From Bacteroidales bacterium (GTDB lineage Bacteria > Bacteroidota > Bacteroidia > Bacteroidales > F082), in assembly GCA_029933565.1 (NCBI GenBank), contig JAOZNY010000002.1, positions 1 to 41,969 of the forward strand: a DNA stretch of 41,969 bases. The letters run 5' to 3'. Numbering within the stretch: position 1 is the first letter of the stretch; each line of letters begins with the position of its first letter. The position numbers were made by a program, and so were the translations under genes. This document shows, one piece after another, positions 17,478 through 25,372 of the stretch. The notes under the pieces are model-generated. The model did not search any database and was not told the DNA's origin. It saw only the letters and a program-made list of their open reading frames with translations.

Positions 17478-17705
17478 ATGAACTTGCAATATTTACACGA
17501 TATATCGGGCAACACAACAGGTGTATTTATTCCAATAAAAGCATGGAACAAATTAAAAGAAAAATACCACGATATTGAAGACAGTACGGATTTGCATCAG
17601 TGGCAAAAAGAAATTGTTGATGAACGGTTAGAGATGATTGCCAAAGGTAATGAAAAATTTCAGGACTTTGAAACTGTTATTGATGAAATCGAAAAAGATT
17701 TATAA
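17478..17705 (+). CDS. Antitoxin of a RelE/ParE-type toxin-antitoxin pair
   Basis: A 75-residue protein with the compact layout of Bacteroidota antitoxins: an N-terminal strand-loop-strand (LQYLHDISGNTTGVFIPI) followed by W-x-x-(L/I)K and charged helices to the C-terminus. The start of the family is usually a short Y-x-x-D-x-x-G-x-x-T pattern, seen here at residues 5-14. It overlaps the downstream toxin reading frame by 23 bases, the usual arrangement. It would bind and neutralise the toxin and autorepress the promoter. Since the toxin frame carries an internal stop, the antitoxin is now probably orphaned. Identification rests on size, motif and context. Confidence 0.75.
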   Translation: MNLQYLHDISGNTTGVFIPIKAWNKLKEKYHDIEDSTDLHQWQKEIVDERLEMIAKGNEKFQDFETVIDEIEKDL

Positions 17706-17997
17706 AGTAATTATTTCTGATTCTGCCACGGTAGATATTAAAGAAAATGCCTAGTGGTACAATAAACAACAAAAAGGACTTGGTAAGCAGTTTGTTGAAA
17801 GCATTAAAGAATGTGTTAGAATCATTAAACTACAACCCGAAAGTTTTCAATTAAGATACAAAAATAATCGAGTTGGTATTCCCGATAAATTCCCTTATCT
17901 CATAATTTACAATATTAACAAGGTCAATAAGACCATAAGTATTATTGCGGTTTTCCACTCTTCGCAAAATCCTGATAAATGGATGAATAAGGTTTAA
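17683..17997 (+). pseudogene. RelE/ParE-type toxin, interrupted by an in-frame amber codon
   Basis: From ATG at 17683 the frame encodes about 104 residues typical of RelE/ParE ribonuclease or gyrase toxins. It has an initial KKIYKVIISDSA strand and helix, a WYNKQQKGLGKQF helix-turn, a FPYLIIYNI strand and the terminal AVFHSSQNPDKW segment. A single TAG at 17752-17754 splits it after residue 23, where relatives usually have a charged residue (for example Glu, one base away as GAG). The frame is otherwise intact on both sides, with no frameshift, so inactivation is recent or the base is a sequencing error. Downstream of the stop there is no in-frame start until near the C-terminus, so restart is unlikely. 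The antitoxin gene overlaps its start. Confidence 0.85.
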
Positions 17998-18187
17998 TAT
18001 GGTTTGCTTTTTTAGGTTTATAAAACAAATTATAATATTAAGCAAATAGATTTACAAATTCACAGAACACTCAAAACATCAATCGTTTTAAATCTCCAAA
18101 AACTTGAGACTTATGGGCATTTTTTATACTAAGCAAATACCTTTTGTCGAATTAACATTTAGTTCACATCCAAATCCATCAATTTGT

Positions 18188-18195
18188 TATTTTTG
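18188..18195 (+). promoter_or_regulatory. -7 box TATTTTTG for the glycogen synthase-phosphorylase gene
   Basis: A perfect TAnnTTTG match 61 bases before the ATG, giving a leader of roughly 50 bases. The 258-base gap 17998-18255 holds only this box and the hairpin at 18215. Confidence 0.6.
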
Positions 18196-18214
18196 CCCGC
18201 TTGTTTAAAATGTG

Positions 18215-18235
18215 GCCTTTGGAATTTCAAAAGGC
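18215..18235 (+). promoter_or_regulatory. Hairpin in the leader of the synthase-phosphorylase mRNA
   Basis: GCCTTT (18215-18220) pairs with AAAGGC (18230-18235) around a nine-base loop. It lies between the predicted start of transcription and the ATG at 18256. It could affect translation or stability; nothing identifies a ligand. Confidence 0.35.
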
Positions 18236-18255
18236 ATTAATCTGATATTATAAGA

Positions 18256-21200
18256 ATGACAAAAAATATAAAACCTGATTTTATTTTTGAAACCAGTTGG
18301 GAAATCTGTAATAAGATTGGTGGCATTTACACCGTTGTTTCCACCAAGGCAAAAAGCATAGTTGATCAATACAAAGAGAACTATGTTTTAATTGGTCCCG
18401 ACGTTTGGAAAAGTACCGAAGAGAACCCCGATTTTATTGAAGACAAAGAACTGTTTTCCGAATGGAAACCCACAGCAATTAAAAAGGGACTTAAAATTAG
18501 AGCCGGACGCTGGAATATCGAAAGCAGCCCAAAGGTTATTTTAATAGATTTTACAAATTTCTTCCCCAAAAAGGATGAAATTTTTACCAAACTATGGGAA
18601 GATTACAAACTCGATTCGCTACATGGCAGATGGGACTACATTGAACCTACAATATTTGGATATGCTGCCGGAATGGTGGTTGAAAGTTTCTCTGACTTTT
18701 ATTTAGATGATAAAACTGTTGTGGCTCATTTTCACGAATGGATGACAGGTAGTGGTGTTCTTTACCTTAAGGAAAATGCACCCCAAATTGGAACAGCATT
18801 TACAACCCATGCTACGGTTTTAGGAAGGTCGGTTGCAGGAAATGGATTACCCCTTTACGATAATCTTGAAACCTACGATGCCCAAACAATGGCCAATACT
18901 TTTCAGGTAAAAAGTAAACATTCGCTGGAAAGTCTTTCTGCAATTAATGCCGATGCATTTACAACTGTTAGTAGCATTACCGCAAAGGAATGTAAACAGT
19001 TTTTTGGTAAGCAACCCGATGTGATTACAATTAATGGTTTCGAAGAAAAGTTTGTGCCTCAGGGAAATGATTTTGAGAAGAAGAGAAAAATTGCTCGTAA
19101 AAAGGCAATAGAAATAGCCTCTAAACTGGCAGGAAGAAAAATTGGCACCAACGCACTTTTAGTATTAAACAGCGGGCGATATGAGTTTAGGAATAAAGGG
19201 ATAGATATATTTATCGATGCCCTTGAGAAATTGAATAGAGATGAAAATATTAATCGTGAAATAGTTGCTTTTATTACTGTTCCCACATCTCACCACGAAC
19301 CTTACAATCTGTTTAAAACCAAAGGCGCAGAGGTAGAAAACCGTTTCCTTACGCATCACATCCATCATCCTGAGCACGACCCTGTTCTAAATCATGCCTA
19401 CGCAAAACAAATAAACCGTGACGGCTCTAAAGTTACTTTAGTTTTTGTACCTGCATATCTTAATGGCAACGACAAAGTTGTGAACCTTGAATATTACGAT
19501 TTCCTTATAGGTTTCGATTTATCGGTTTTTCCATCTTACTACGAACCATGGGGTTACACACCTTTGGAAAGCATTGCCTTTAAGGTTCCAACAATAACAA
19601 CCAACTACGCAGGTTTTGGTGATTGGGCGAAAAGTAATTTTAAGTTAAAGGAAAAATCTGTTCTCGTTATCGAAAGAAAAGAGGATGGTGACCAGGATGC
19701 TGCTCATAAGATTTATGAGAGGATAAAGGGATTTGCCAAAGTTAAAGACAAGACGAAAGTAGTTGAAGAGGCAAAAACAGTTTGCCAGAAGGCATTGTGG
19801 AACGATTTATCAGAAAACTATTTTGAGGCTTGGGGGATGGCTGCTAAAAAAGCAGTAGCAAGAGTACCTAAAAAGCCCGGTATTAAAACAACAAAGAATT
19901 CAAAAGTGGAAGCAAAAATTACAAATAATACTCCGGAATGGAAAAAGATATTAGTTGAGCCGGCATTGCCAGAACAATTGGAGCCCTTAAAAGAAATGGC
20001 CTACAATCTTTGGTGGTCGTGGAACAGCAGAGCAAGCGATTTGTTTGCATCAATAAAACCAAAAATATGGAATGAGATTGAACAAAACTCTGTTTTGTTA
20101 ATTGAAATGCTTTCCATGGATGATGTTGATAAATTACTGAACGACATCAGATTTATGAAGGAGCTTAGTGAAGTTTATGCTGAGTTTAAAAAATATATGG
20201 CAAAAGCCGACGAAAGGACTAATGGTAAAATTGCCTACTTCAGTATGGAATATGGCCTGCACGTTAGTTTAAAAATCTACTCAGGCGGTTTGGGAATTCT
20301 AGCAGGTGATTATTTAAAGCAGGCCAGCGATTCGAATAAAAATTTATTTGCTGTAGGCCTACTTTATCGCTTTGGTTATTTCAAGCAAGTGCTTACACAT
20401 TTTGGAGAGCAGATTGCCGATTACAATGCACAAAAGTTTACACAATTACCAATTCTTCCCCTTAGGGATGAAAATGGCGATTGGGTTGTTGTGAAGGTTG
20501 CTCTGCCAGGCAGGACGGTTATGGCTAAGGCATGGCAGGTTAATGTTGGTAGGATTAAACTTTATTTACTCGATACCGACACTAAAGAGAACTCTTTTGA
20601 AGATCAGCATATTACTCACCAACTTTATGGTGGTGATAACGAAAATCGCCTCAAGCAAGAAATGATTTTGGGTTTGGGAGGTATTAGGCTGATTAACAGT
20701 TTGGGTTTAAAACCCAATATTTACCATAACAACGAAGGCCATGCAGCTTTTAGCGGACTCGAAAGACTTAGGAATTATATCGATGAACTGGGAATTGATT
20801 TTAGTCTTGCCAAAGAAATTGTGAGGTCGAGCACATTGTTTACAACTCACACTCCTGTGCCTGCCGGGCATGATTCATTTGAAGAACATTTGCTTAGAGC
20901 TTACCTGCCACACTTTAGTGATGCTCTTCAGCTTAGCTGGCATGATTTTATTGGCTTGGGTAGGTTTAACAATAACGACCAAAACGAGAAGTTTTCCATG
21001 AGTGTGCTTGCAACTAACCTATCGCAGGAAGTAAATGGTGTGAGCAAAATTCATGGTAGGGTTTCAAGGGAAATGTTCGCAAAATTATATCCTGGCTACT
21101 TTGCCGACGAACTTAACATTGGGCATGTTACTAATGGCGTTCATTATTATACCTGGACTGCTCCTGTTTGGCAGCAATTGTATCGTGATGTTTTTGGCGC

Positions 21201-22467
21201 TGATTTTGAGAATAATCAGCCCGATGCAAAAAGATGGCAAAAAATAATGAGTGTTCCGGATGATGTAATCTGGAATAAGCGCATTGAGTTGAAATCTCAA
21301 TTGATTAAAGAACTTAAAACTAAACTTAGAAAAGATCTGACTGCAAAAGCAGAAAATCCGAAATTGATTGCCAGTATGCTTTCTAAATTTGATGAGAAGG
21401 CATTGATTATTGGTTTTGCACGTAGGTTTGCAACCTATAAAAGGGCACATTTATTGTTTTCCAACCTCGAAAGACTTGAAGCTATTGTAAATCGCAAAAA
21501 GAAACCAATATTCTTTTTCTTTGCTGGAAAGGCACATCCTAACGATAAAGCAGGTCAGGATTTGATTAAGAGGATAATTGAAATATCGAAGATGCCTCAA
21601 TTTATTGGAAAGATAATTTTTATCGATAATTACGATATGACCATTGGTAAATTACTTACCAGCAGCGTTGATATTTGGTTAAATACGCCTACGCGTCCGT
21701 TGGAGGCTTCGGGCACTAGTGGCGAGAAAGCAGTGATGAATGGCGTGGTCAACTTTAGTGTGCTTGATGGTTGGTGGGCCGAAGGTTATACTCCAGGAGC
21801 CGGATGGGCTGTCGAAGAAACCCGTAGTTATGAGAATCAATATTTTCAGGATGAACTTGATGCTGAAACAATTTATTCTACCCTTGAGAATGATATTTCG
21901 AAAATTTATTATAAGCAAGATGAAAAAGGTGTTTCTGAAAAATGGGTTTCTCACATAAAAAATACAATTGCAAAAATAGCCCCGCATTTTACAATGCAAA
22001 GGATGGTGGAAGATTATTGCAGTAAGTTCTATGGAAAACTATTTGAAAGACAGAAATTAATCTCTCAGAATAATTTTGAGAAAGCACGCGAACTGGTTAA
22101 CTGGAAAAATACTGTTCTGCAAAGTTGGGATAACATTAGCGTAGTGTCGATGCATGTACCTGACGTAGAAAAAGGCCCCGTTGAGTTCGGTACAATGTTT
22201 AATGCCGAAATAGTATTAAACCTGGCTGGTTTAAATAGCGATGATATCGGTGTTGAGATACTTATGGGCAACAAAAAAGACGATGAAGTAAAGGAAGTTA
22301 CTTTTAAGCAGGAACTAGCAGTAATGGTTACTGATGAAGGACAAGCAAAGTATAGTTGTAATTTTTCATTGAAGAATGCAGGAGTTTATGATTATACTTT
22401 CAGGGTTTTTCCAAAGAATAGTTTACTGGCTTACAGAATGGACTTCCCACTTGTAAAATGGCTTTAA
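18256..22467 (+). CDS. Fusion of GT3 glycogen synthase and GT35 alpha-glucan phosphorylase
   Basis: A 1403-residue cytoplasmic protein. Residues 1-540 are a eukaryote-like GT3 glycogen synthase: ETSWEICNKIGGIYTVV at the start, FHEWMTG, and the E-x7-E catalytic pair in EPWGYTPLE (Glu430, Glu438). A Lys/Thr linker (about 540-560) leads to the DUF3417 phosphorylase N-terminal domain (from about 561, NLWWSWN) and the GT35 core. The PLP lysine is Lys1158 in EASGTSGEKA; Glu stands where many short phosphorylases have Met. A beta-rich C-terminal domain (about 1300-1403) follows. One polypeptide thus makes and phosphorolyses alpha-1,4-glucan. In many Bacteroidota the two activities are separate genes. 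The frame is continuous, so this is a true fusion. Confidence 0.95.
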   Translation: MTKNIKPDFIFETSWEICNKIGGIYTVVSTKAKSIVDQYKENYVLIGPDVWKSTEENPDFIEDKELFSEWKPTAIKKGLKIRAGRWNIESSPKVILIDFTNFFPKKDEIFTKLWEDYKLDSLHGRWDYIEPTIFGYAAGMVVESFSDFYLDDKTVVAHFHEWMTGSGVLYLKENAPQIGTAFTTHATVLGRSVAGNGLPLYDNLETYDAQTMANTFQVKSKHSLESLSAINADAFTTVSSITAKECKQFFGKQPDVITINGFEEKFVPQGNDFEKKRKIARKKAIEIASKLAGRKIGTNALLVLNSGRYEFRNKGIDIFIDALEKLNRDENINREIVAFITVPTSHHEPYNLFKTKGAEVENRFLTHHIHHPEHDPVLNHAYAKQINRDGSKVTLVFVPAYLNGNDKVVNLEYYDFLIGFDLSVFPSYYEPWGYTPLESIAFKVPTITTNYAGFGDWAKSNFKLKEKSVLVIERKEDGDQDAAHKIYERIKGFAKVKDKTKVVEEAKTVCQKALWNDLSENYFEAWGMAAKKAVARVPKKPGIKTTKNSKVEAKITNNTPEWKKILVEPALPEQLEPLKEMAYNLWWSWNSRASDLFASIKPKIWNEIEQNSVLLIEMLSMDDVDKLLNDIRFMKELSEVYAEFKKYMAKADERTNGKIAYFSMEYGLHVSLKIYSGGLGILAGDYLKQASDSNKNLFAVGLLYRFGYFKQVLTHFGEQIADYNAQKFTQLPILPLRDENGDWVVVKVALPGRTVMAKAWQVNVGRIKLYLLDTDTKENSFEDQHITHQLYGGDNENRLKQEMILGLGGIRLINSLGLKPNIYHNNEGHAAFSGLERLRNYIDELGIDFSLAKEIVRSSTLFTTHTPVPAGHDSFEEHLLRAYLPHFSDALQLSWHDFIGLGRFNNNDQNEKFSMSVLATNLSQEVNGVSKIHGRVSREMFAKLYPGYFADELNIGHVTNGVHYYTWTAPVWQQLYRDVFGADFENNQPDAKRWQKIMSVPDDVIWNKRIELKSQLIKELKTKLRKDLTAKAENPKLIASMLSKFDEKALIIGFARRFATYKRAHLLFSNLERLEAIVNRKKKPIFFFFAGKAHPNDKAGQDLIKRIIEISKMPQFIGKIIFIDNYDMTIGKLLTSSVDIWLNTPTRPLEASGTSGEKAVMNGVVNFSVLDGWWAEGYTPGAGWAVEETRSYENQYFQDELDAETIYSTLENDISKIYYKQDEKGVSEKWVSHIKNTIAKIAPHFTMQRMVEDYCSKFYGKLFERQKLISQNNFEKARELVNWKNTVLQSWDNISVVSMHVPDVEKGPVEFGTMFNAEIVLNLAGLNSDDIGVEILMGNKKDDEVKEVTFKQELAVMVTDEGQAKYSCNFSLKNAGVYDYTFRVFPKNSLLAYRMDFPLVKWL

Positions 22468-22521
22468 GCAGACAAAAATTAAAATAAAAAGCACAATGTT
22501 TTTTTATATTAAAAAATGTTT

Positions 22522-22529
22522 TACTTTTG
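22522..22529 (+). promoter_or_regulatory. -7 box TACTTTTG for rpsT
   Basis: A perfect TAnnTTTG match 40 bases before the S20 start. A T-run at about 22499-22505 lies at the right distance for a -33 element. Confidence 0.6.
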
Positions 22530-22568
22530 CAGCCCGAAATTAAGGATATAAAATAACTAATAAGAATT

Positions 22569-22823
22569 ATGGCTAATCATAAATCAGCACTTAAAAGAAT
22601 AAGGCAGACAGAAGCAAGAAGAGTTCACAATCGTTATTATGCAAGAACAATGCGTAGTTCAGTGAGTAAATTCAGGACTTTAACTGCTAAGAAAGATGCA
22701 GAAGAGCAAATGCCTAAGGTTTTTGCAATAATTGATAAAATGGCTAAAAAGAATATTATCCATAAGAATAAAGCCGGTAATATTAAGTCGAGTATTGCAA
22801 AATTTGCAAACAGCCTTTCTTAA
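22569..22823 (+). CDS. rpsT: 30S ribosomal protein S20
   Basis: An 84-residue, strongly basic all-helical protein. The N-terminus (MANHKSALKRIRQ) and the internal NKAGNIKSSIAK segment are diagnostic of S20, which binds 16S rRNA in the body of the small subunit. Length is normal for the family (83-90). It has its own promoter and is followed by a strong hairpin terminator at 22851, so it is monocistronic. Nothing unusual is seen. Confidence 0.98.
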   Translation: MANHKSALKRIRQTEARRVHNRYYARTMRSSVSKFRTLTAKKDAEEQMPKVFAIIDKMAKKNIIHKNKAGNIKSSIAKFANSLS

Positions 22824-22850
22824 GTAAAACATAGGTTTAAAAAATATTAG

Positions 22851-22883
22851 AGCCTGTTCACCTTTTGGTGGACAGGCTTTTTC
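22851..22883 (+). terminator. Strong rho-independent terminator of rpsT
   Basis: AGCCTGTTCACC pairs with GGTGGACAGGCT (12 bp, one G-U) around a TTTT loop and is followed by a T run. It lies 28 bases after the rpsT stop. Confidence 0.9.
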
Positions 22884-23031
22884 TGTTTATTAAAGCAAGC
22901 AATTTGTCTGGGTTTTAAATTCGAAACCTTACTAAGCCTTTTTTTTTGAATTGTCATCGAATCCGCAACACAAGCATATTCGTATTAAAAATAAATGTGA
23001 TGCGGTGAGAAATCTGCTTAGAACAACTGAA

Positions 23032-23107
23032 ATCTCGTCCTCGTTTTTAACGAGGATGTTGGTGTTTTCATCTTGCATAGCATCCTCGTCGCAGACGAGG
23101 ACGAGAC
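23032..23107. repeat. Inverted pair of REP-like hairpins
   Basis: Two 27-base units lie in opposite orientation, at 23032-23058 (minus) and 23081-23107 (plus), with 22 bases between. Each reads CATCCTCGT, a short loop region, then GAGGACGAGA, and folds into its own 7-bp hairpin (23039-23055 and 23084-23100). The outer arms (CTCGTCCTCG and CGAGGACGAG) also pair with each other. This is the layout of bacterial interspersed mosaic elements built from REPs. It fills most of the non-coding 22884-23145 stretch before radC. Confidence 0.75.
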
Positions 23108-23133
23108 GTGTCCTATTCCTTCAAATAAATACT

Positions 23134-23141
23134 TATCTTAG
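23134..23141 (+). promoter_or_regulatory. -7 box TATCTTAG for radC
   Basis: It matches seven of eight TAnnTTTG positions and ends four bases before the radC ATG. If used, the transcript would be essentially leaderless. It lies just outside the REP pair. Confidence 0.4.
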
Positions 23142-23145
23142 CCCT

Positions 23146-23844
23146 ATGGAAAAAAACCCAACAAAAAGACCTATTAGCCAATGGGCCGAAGACGACCGTC
23201 CGCGCGAAAAGTTGGCTATTAAAGGTAAGTCAGTTTTGTCTGATGCTGAGTTAATTGCCATTTTGATTGGTTCTGGAAACACCGAACAATCGGCAGTTGA
23301 ACTTTCGCAACAGATACTCAAGGATGTTGACGATAATTTAATAGAACTTTCAAAACTCTCAATTACCGACCTTCAAAAATACAAAGGCATTGGTGAAGCA
23401 AAGGCAATAAGCATAGTTGCTGCTCTTGAACTGGGAAAACGCAGGCTTAGCAGTAAGGCTTTGTCGAAGAAAAAAGTAACTTCCAGCAGGGATGCCTACG
23501 ATCTGTTCCTGCCATTTTTAATGGATCGCTACGACGAGGAATTTAGGATGCTGTTGCTGGATCGTTCGAACAAAATAATTAAAAATCTCAGTGTTGGCGA
23601 AGGGGGTTTTGCAGGAACAGTTGCCGACCCCAAAAAGATATTCAAACTAGCCTTGCAGCATAATGCCTCTTCAATTATTCTCGGGCATAATCACCCATCT
23701 AATAATACTTCGCCCAGCGATACAGATATCAGTTTAACAAAAAAAATACGTAGAGCAGGTGAGTCCCTCGATATTTCTGTCCTCGACCACATTATAGTTG
23801 GCAACGACACCTACTATAGTTTTGCCGATGAAGGGGTGATATAA
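23146..23844 (+). CDS. radC: RadC family JAB-domain protein
   Basis: A 232-residue RadC/UPF0758 protein. A helix-hairpin-helix-like N-terminal region (about 1-105, with the LSDAELIAILIGSGN block and KGIGEAKA) precedes a JAB1/MPN-type domain. The metal motif is HNHPSNNTSPSDTD (His181, His183, Asp194), with the second Gly-type position replaced by Asn. The start is taken at the ATG at 23146, because the longer open frame from 22951 runs through REP hairpins and gives non-conserved residues; relatives begin shortly before the W-x-x-DDRPREK segment. Despite its name the role of RadC in repair is doubtful and its activity is not established. The gene converges on the ATPase gene. Confidence 0.93.
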   Translation: MEKNPTKRPISQWAEDDRPREKLAIKGKSVLSDAELIAILIGSGNTEQSAVELSQQILKDVDDNLIELSKLSITDLQKYKGIGEAKAISIVAALELGKRRLSSKALSKKKVTSSRDAYDLFLPFLMDRYDEEFRMLLLDRSNKIIKNLSVGEGGFAGTVADPKKIFKLALQHNASSIILGHNHPSNNTSPSDTDISLTKKIRRAGESLDISVLDHIIVGNDTYYSFADEGVI

Positions 23845-23962
23845 CTTTGAGGTGAGGAAAGGTTGTTAGATTAGGAAATTGGATTGATGGGATGTTGATG
23901 GGTTTTATTTCCAAAAAAGAAACAGTTTGTTATTGTGAACAACAAGAAAGAATCCACTAATT

Positions 23963-25183
23963 TTAATACAAAAAACCAAATAACCAAAGAGGTATTTTGT
24001 TAAAAATACCTACTTCAATATCGTCGATGGCAAGGAAAGTATTTTCCAACCCTTTTAGTTGAACATCAGATTTATTTTTCCCGCCTATTTCAACTACATG
24101 TTTATTGTTCAATAAAAAGTCACCAGAGGGTGGCGTAGTAATATTATTATTGCTTGCAACCTGACTAAAAAAGAATATTTCGCGTAGAGTACCCTTATTA
24201 ATATTGTATGGCTCAAGGGCATATGCAAGGTTAGTGTTTGCAATATAAAGTTTGTTAGGTTTCCGCATAATCTTGTCGCCAGTAACTTTTTTTGATAGGC
24301 TTCGGATTAGTTCTGCTTTCTCCAGATATGTCATATAATTTAGGAGTGTCCTTTGATCGGTAATACCAATTTTTTTGCCTATGGTCGTTAAGTTTGGGGT
24401 GTATGGAACCGATGTTGCAATTACTGCCAACAACTTCTTCATCTTTTGTACGCTTAAATATGGTATATCAACAACTGCAGGGATGTCAGATTCCATTATC
24501 ACCGTTATTACGTTTTTTAAGCGTTCATAGTATTTGTCCTTATCTTCATCGTAGAATGCAAAATATCCCCATTTAAGATATTCTTGAAATTTTGCAAGTA
24601 TCACTGTCTTTGAACTAATGTCTCTGGCGAGTACAGTATGTTTTTTTAGCAGTTCATGCAGGCTTATTGCCTGATGATCAATTATGTTATTCATTACAAG
24701 GTATTCCCTAAATGACAATCCTGGCAAAAAATATGGGCTTACTCGGCGACTAAGGTCTCCAATACCTTTAATGAGTTGGATGGTTGAAGAACCTGAATAA
24801 ACTATACGGAGTTTTGGGTAACGGTCGTATGAAGCTTTAATTTCCCCCGACCAATCTGCCCTGTCATTTTTAGGCAGATATTTATGTACCTCATCAATAA
24901 ATATATGTCGCCCACCGTATTTTACAAATTTGTCAATTGTGTCAATTAAACTATTAGTATAAAAATATGGGTCGTCAGCAGAAAAGTAGAGTACAGAAGT
25001 ATCACCAGCATCGTAGTTCAATTTTATGTATTGCAGCATTAGTGTTGTTTTACCAACACCTCTGGCCCCTGTAATTTCAATCAGACGTGGTTTCCAATTA
25101 ATTTTGTGATACAATGATCTTTTAAATTCAATTGGTGTTTCGTCCAGTAGTCTGTTGTTTATTTCGTAAAGTACATCCATCAT
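23963..25183 (-). CDS. AAA_14/DUF4143-type ATPase
   Basis: A 406-residue predicted P-loop ATPase. Walker A is GARGVGKTT (Lys45 from the chosen start) and Walker B is HIFIDEVHKY. A C-terminal winged-helix-like segment (QRTLLNYMTYLEKAELIRSL) and a DUF4143 end with the usual nuclease-like EIGGKNKSD block follow. Members are abundant, mobile in genomes and poorly understood; some relatives act with toxin or restriction modules. The open frame could begin at TTG 25204, but that codon lies inside the -7 box, so I take ATG 25183 (25180 is equally possible). The upstream region carries three 20-base repeats that look like operators. Confidence 0.88.
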   Translation of the reverse strand: MMDVLYEINNRLLDETPIEFKRSLYHKINWKPRLIEITGARGVGKTTLMLQYIKLNYDAGDTSVLYFSADDPYFYTNSLIDTIDKFVKYGGRHIFIDEVHKYLPKNDRADWSGEIKASYDRYPKLRIVYSGSSTIQLIKGIGDLSRRVSPYFLPGLSFREYLVMNNIIDHQAISLHELLKKHTVLARDISSKTVILAKFQEYLKWGYFAFYDEDKDKYYERLKNVITVIMESDIPAVVDIPYLSVQKMKKLLAVIATSVPYTPNLTTIGKKIGITDQRTLLNYMTYLEKAELIRSLSKKVTGDKIMRKPNKLYIANTNLAYALEPYNINKGTLREIFFFSQVASNNNITTPPSGDFLLNNKHVVEIGGKNKSDVQLKGLENTFLAIDDIEVGIFNKIPLWLFGFLY

Positions 25184-25201
25184 TATTTTATTAATGCATT
25201 G

Positions 25202-25209
25202 CAAAGATA
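25202..25209 (-). promoter_or_regulatory. -7 box TATCTTTG for the ATPase gene
   Basis: A perfect TAnnTTTG match on the minus strand. CTTG lies 20 bases upstream as the -33 element. The first operator-like repeat falls between the two elements. Confidence 0.6.
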
Positions 25210-25210
25210 A

Positions 25211-25294
25211 TTTAAATTGTAATGAGATACAAGAAAAAGCGAATTAAAGTGTAATGCAGTACATATAAAATAATGTTAACACGTAATGAATTAC
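25211..25294. repeat. Three 20-bp operator-like repeats with exact 32-bp period
   Basis: Copies at 25211-25230, 25243-25262 and 25275-25294 share nTTAAnnnGTAATGnnnTAC on the plus strand. The GTA...TAC core is a dyad, perfect as GTAAT-GA-ATTAC in the third copy. The spacing is exactly 32 bases, three helical turns, so the copies lie on one face of the DNA. The first copy sits between the -33 and -7 elements of the ATPase promoter, which suggests repression. Confidence 0.65.
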
Positions 25295-25372
25295 AATAAA
25301 TGGAGGCTAGATAATAAACTAAATTGCCAAATAGGGAGGCGAATCACAATATTTCAATTGAATCTCTAGGAA

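Noticed and set aside
22951..23145. N-terminal 65-codon extension of radC
   Set aside because: It runs through the two REP hairpins and has no resemblance to RadC; the ATG at 23146 fits the family.
25184..25204. TTG start of the ATPase gene
   Set aside because: The TTG lies inside the -7 promoter box, so it would not be transcribed as a start codon.
25211..25294. Plasmid-type iterons marking an origin
   Set aside because: Only three copies at 32 bases (iterons are usually spaced near 22), no Rep gene, and the placement on a promoter fits operators better.
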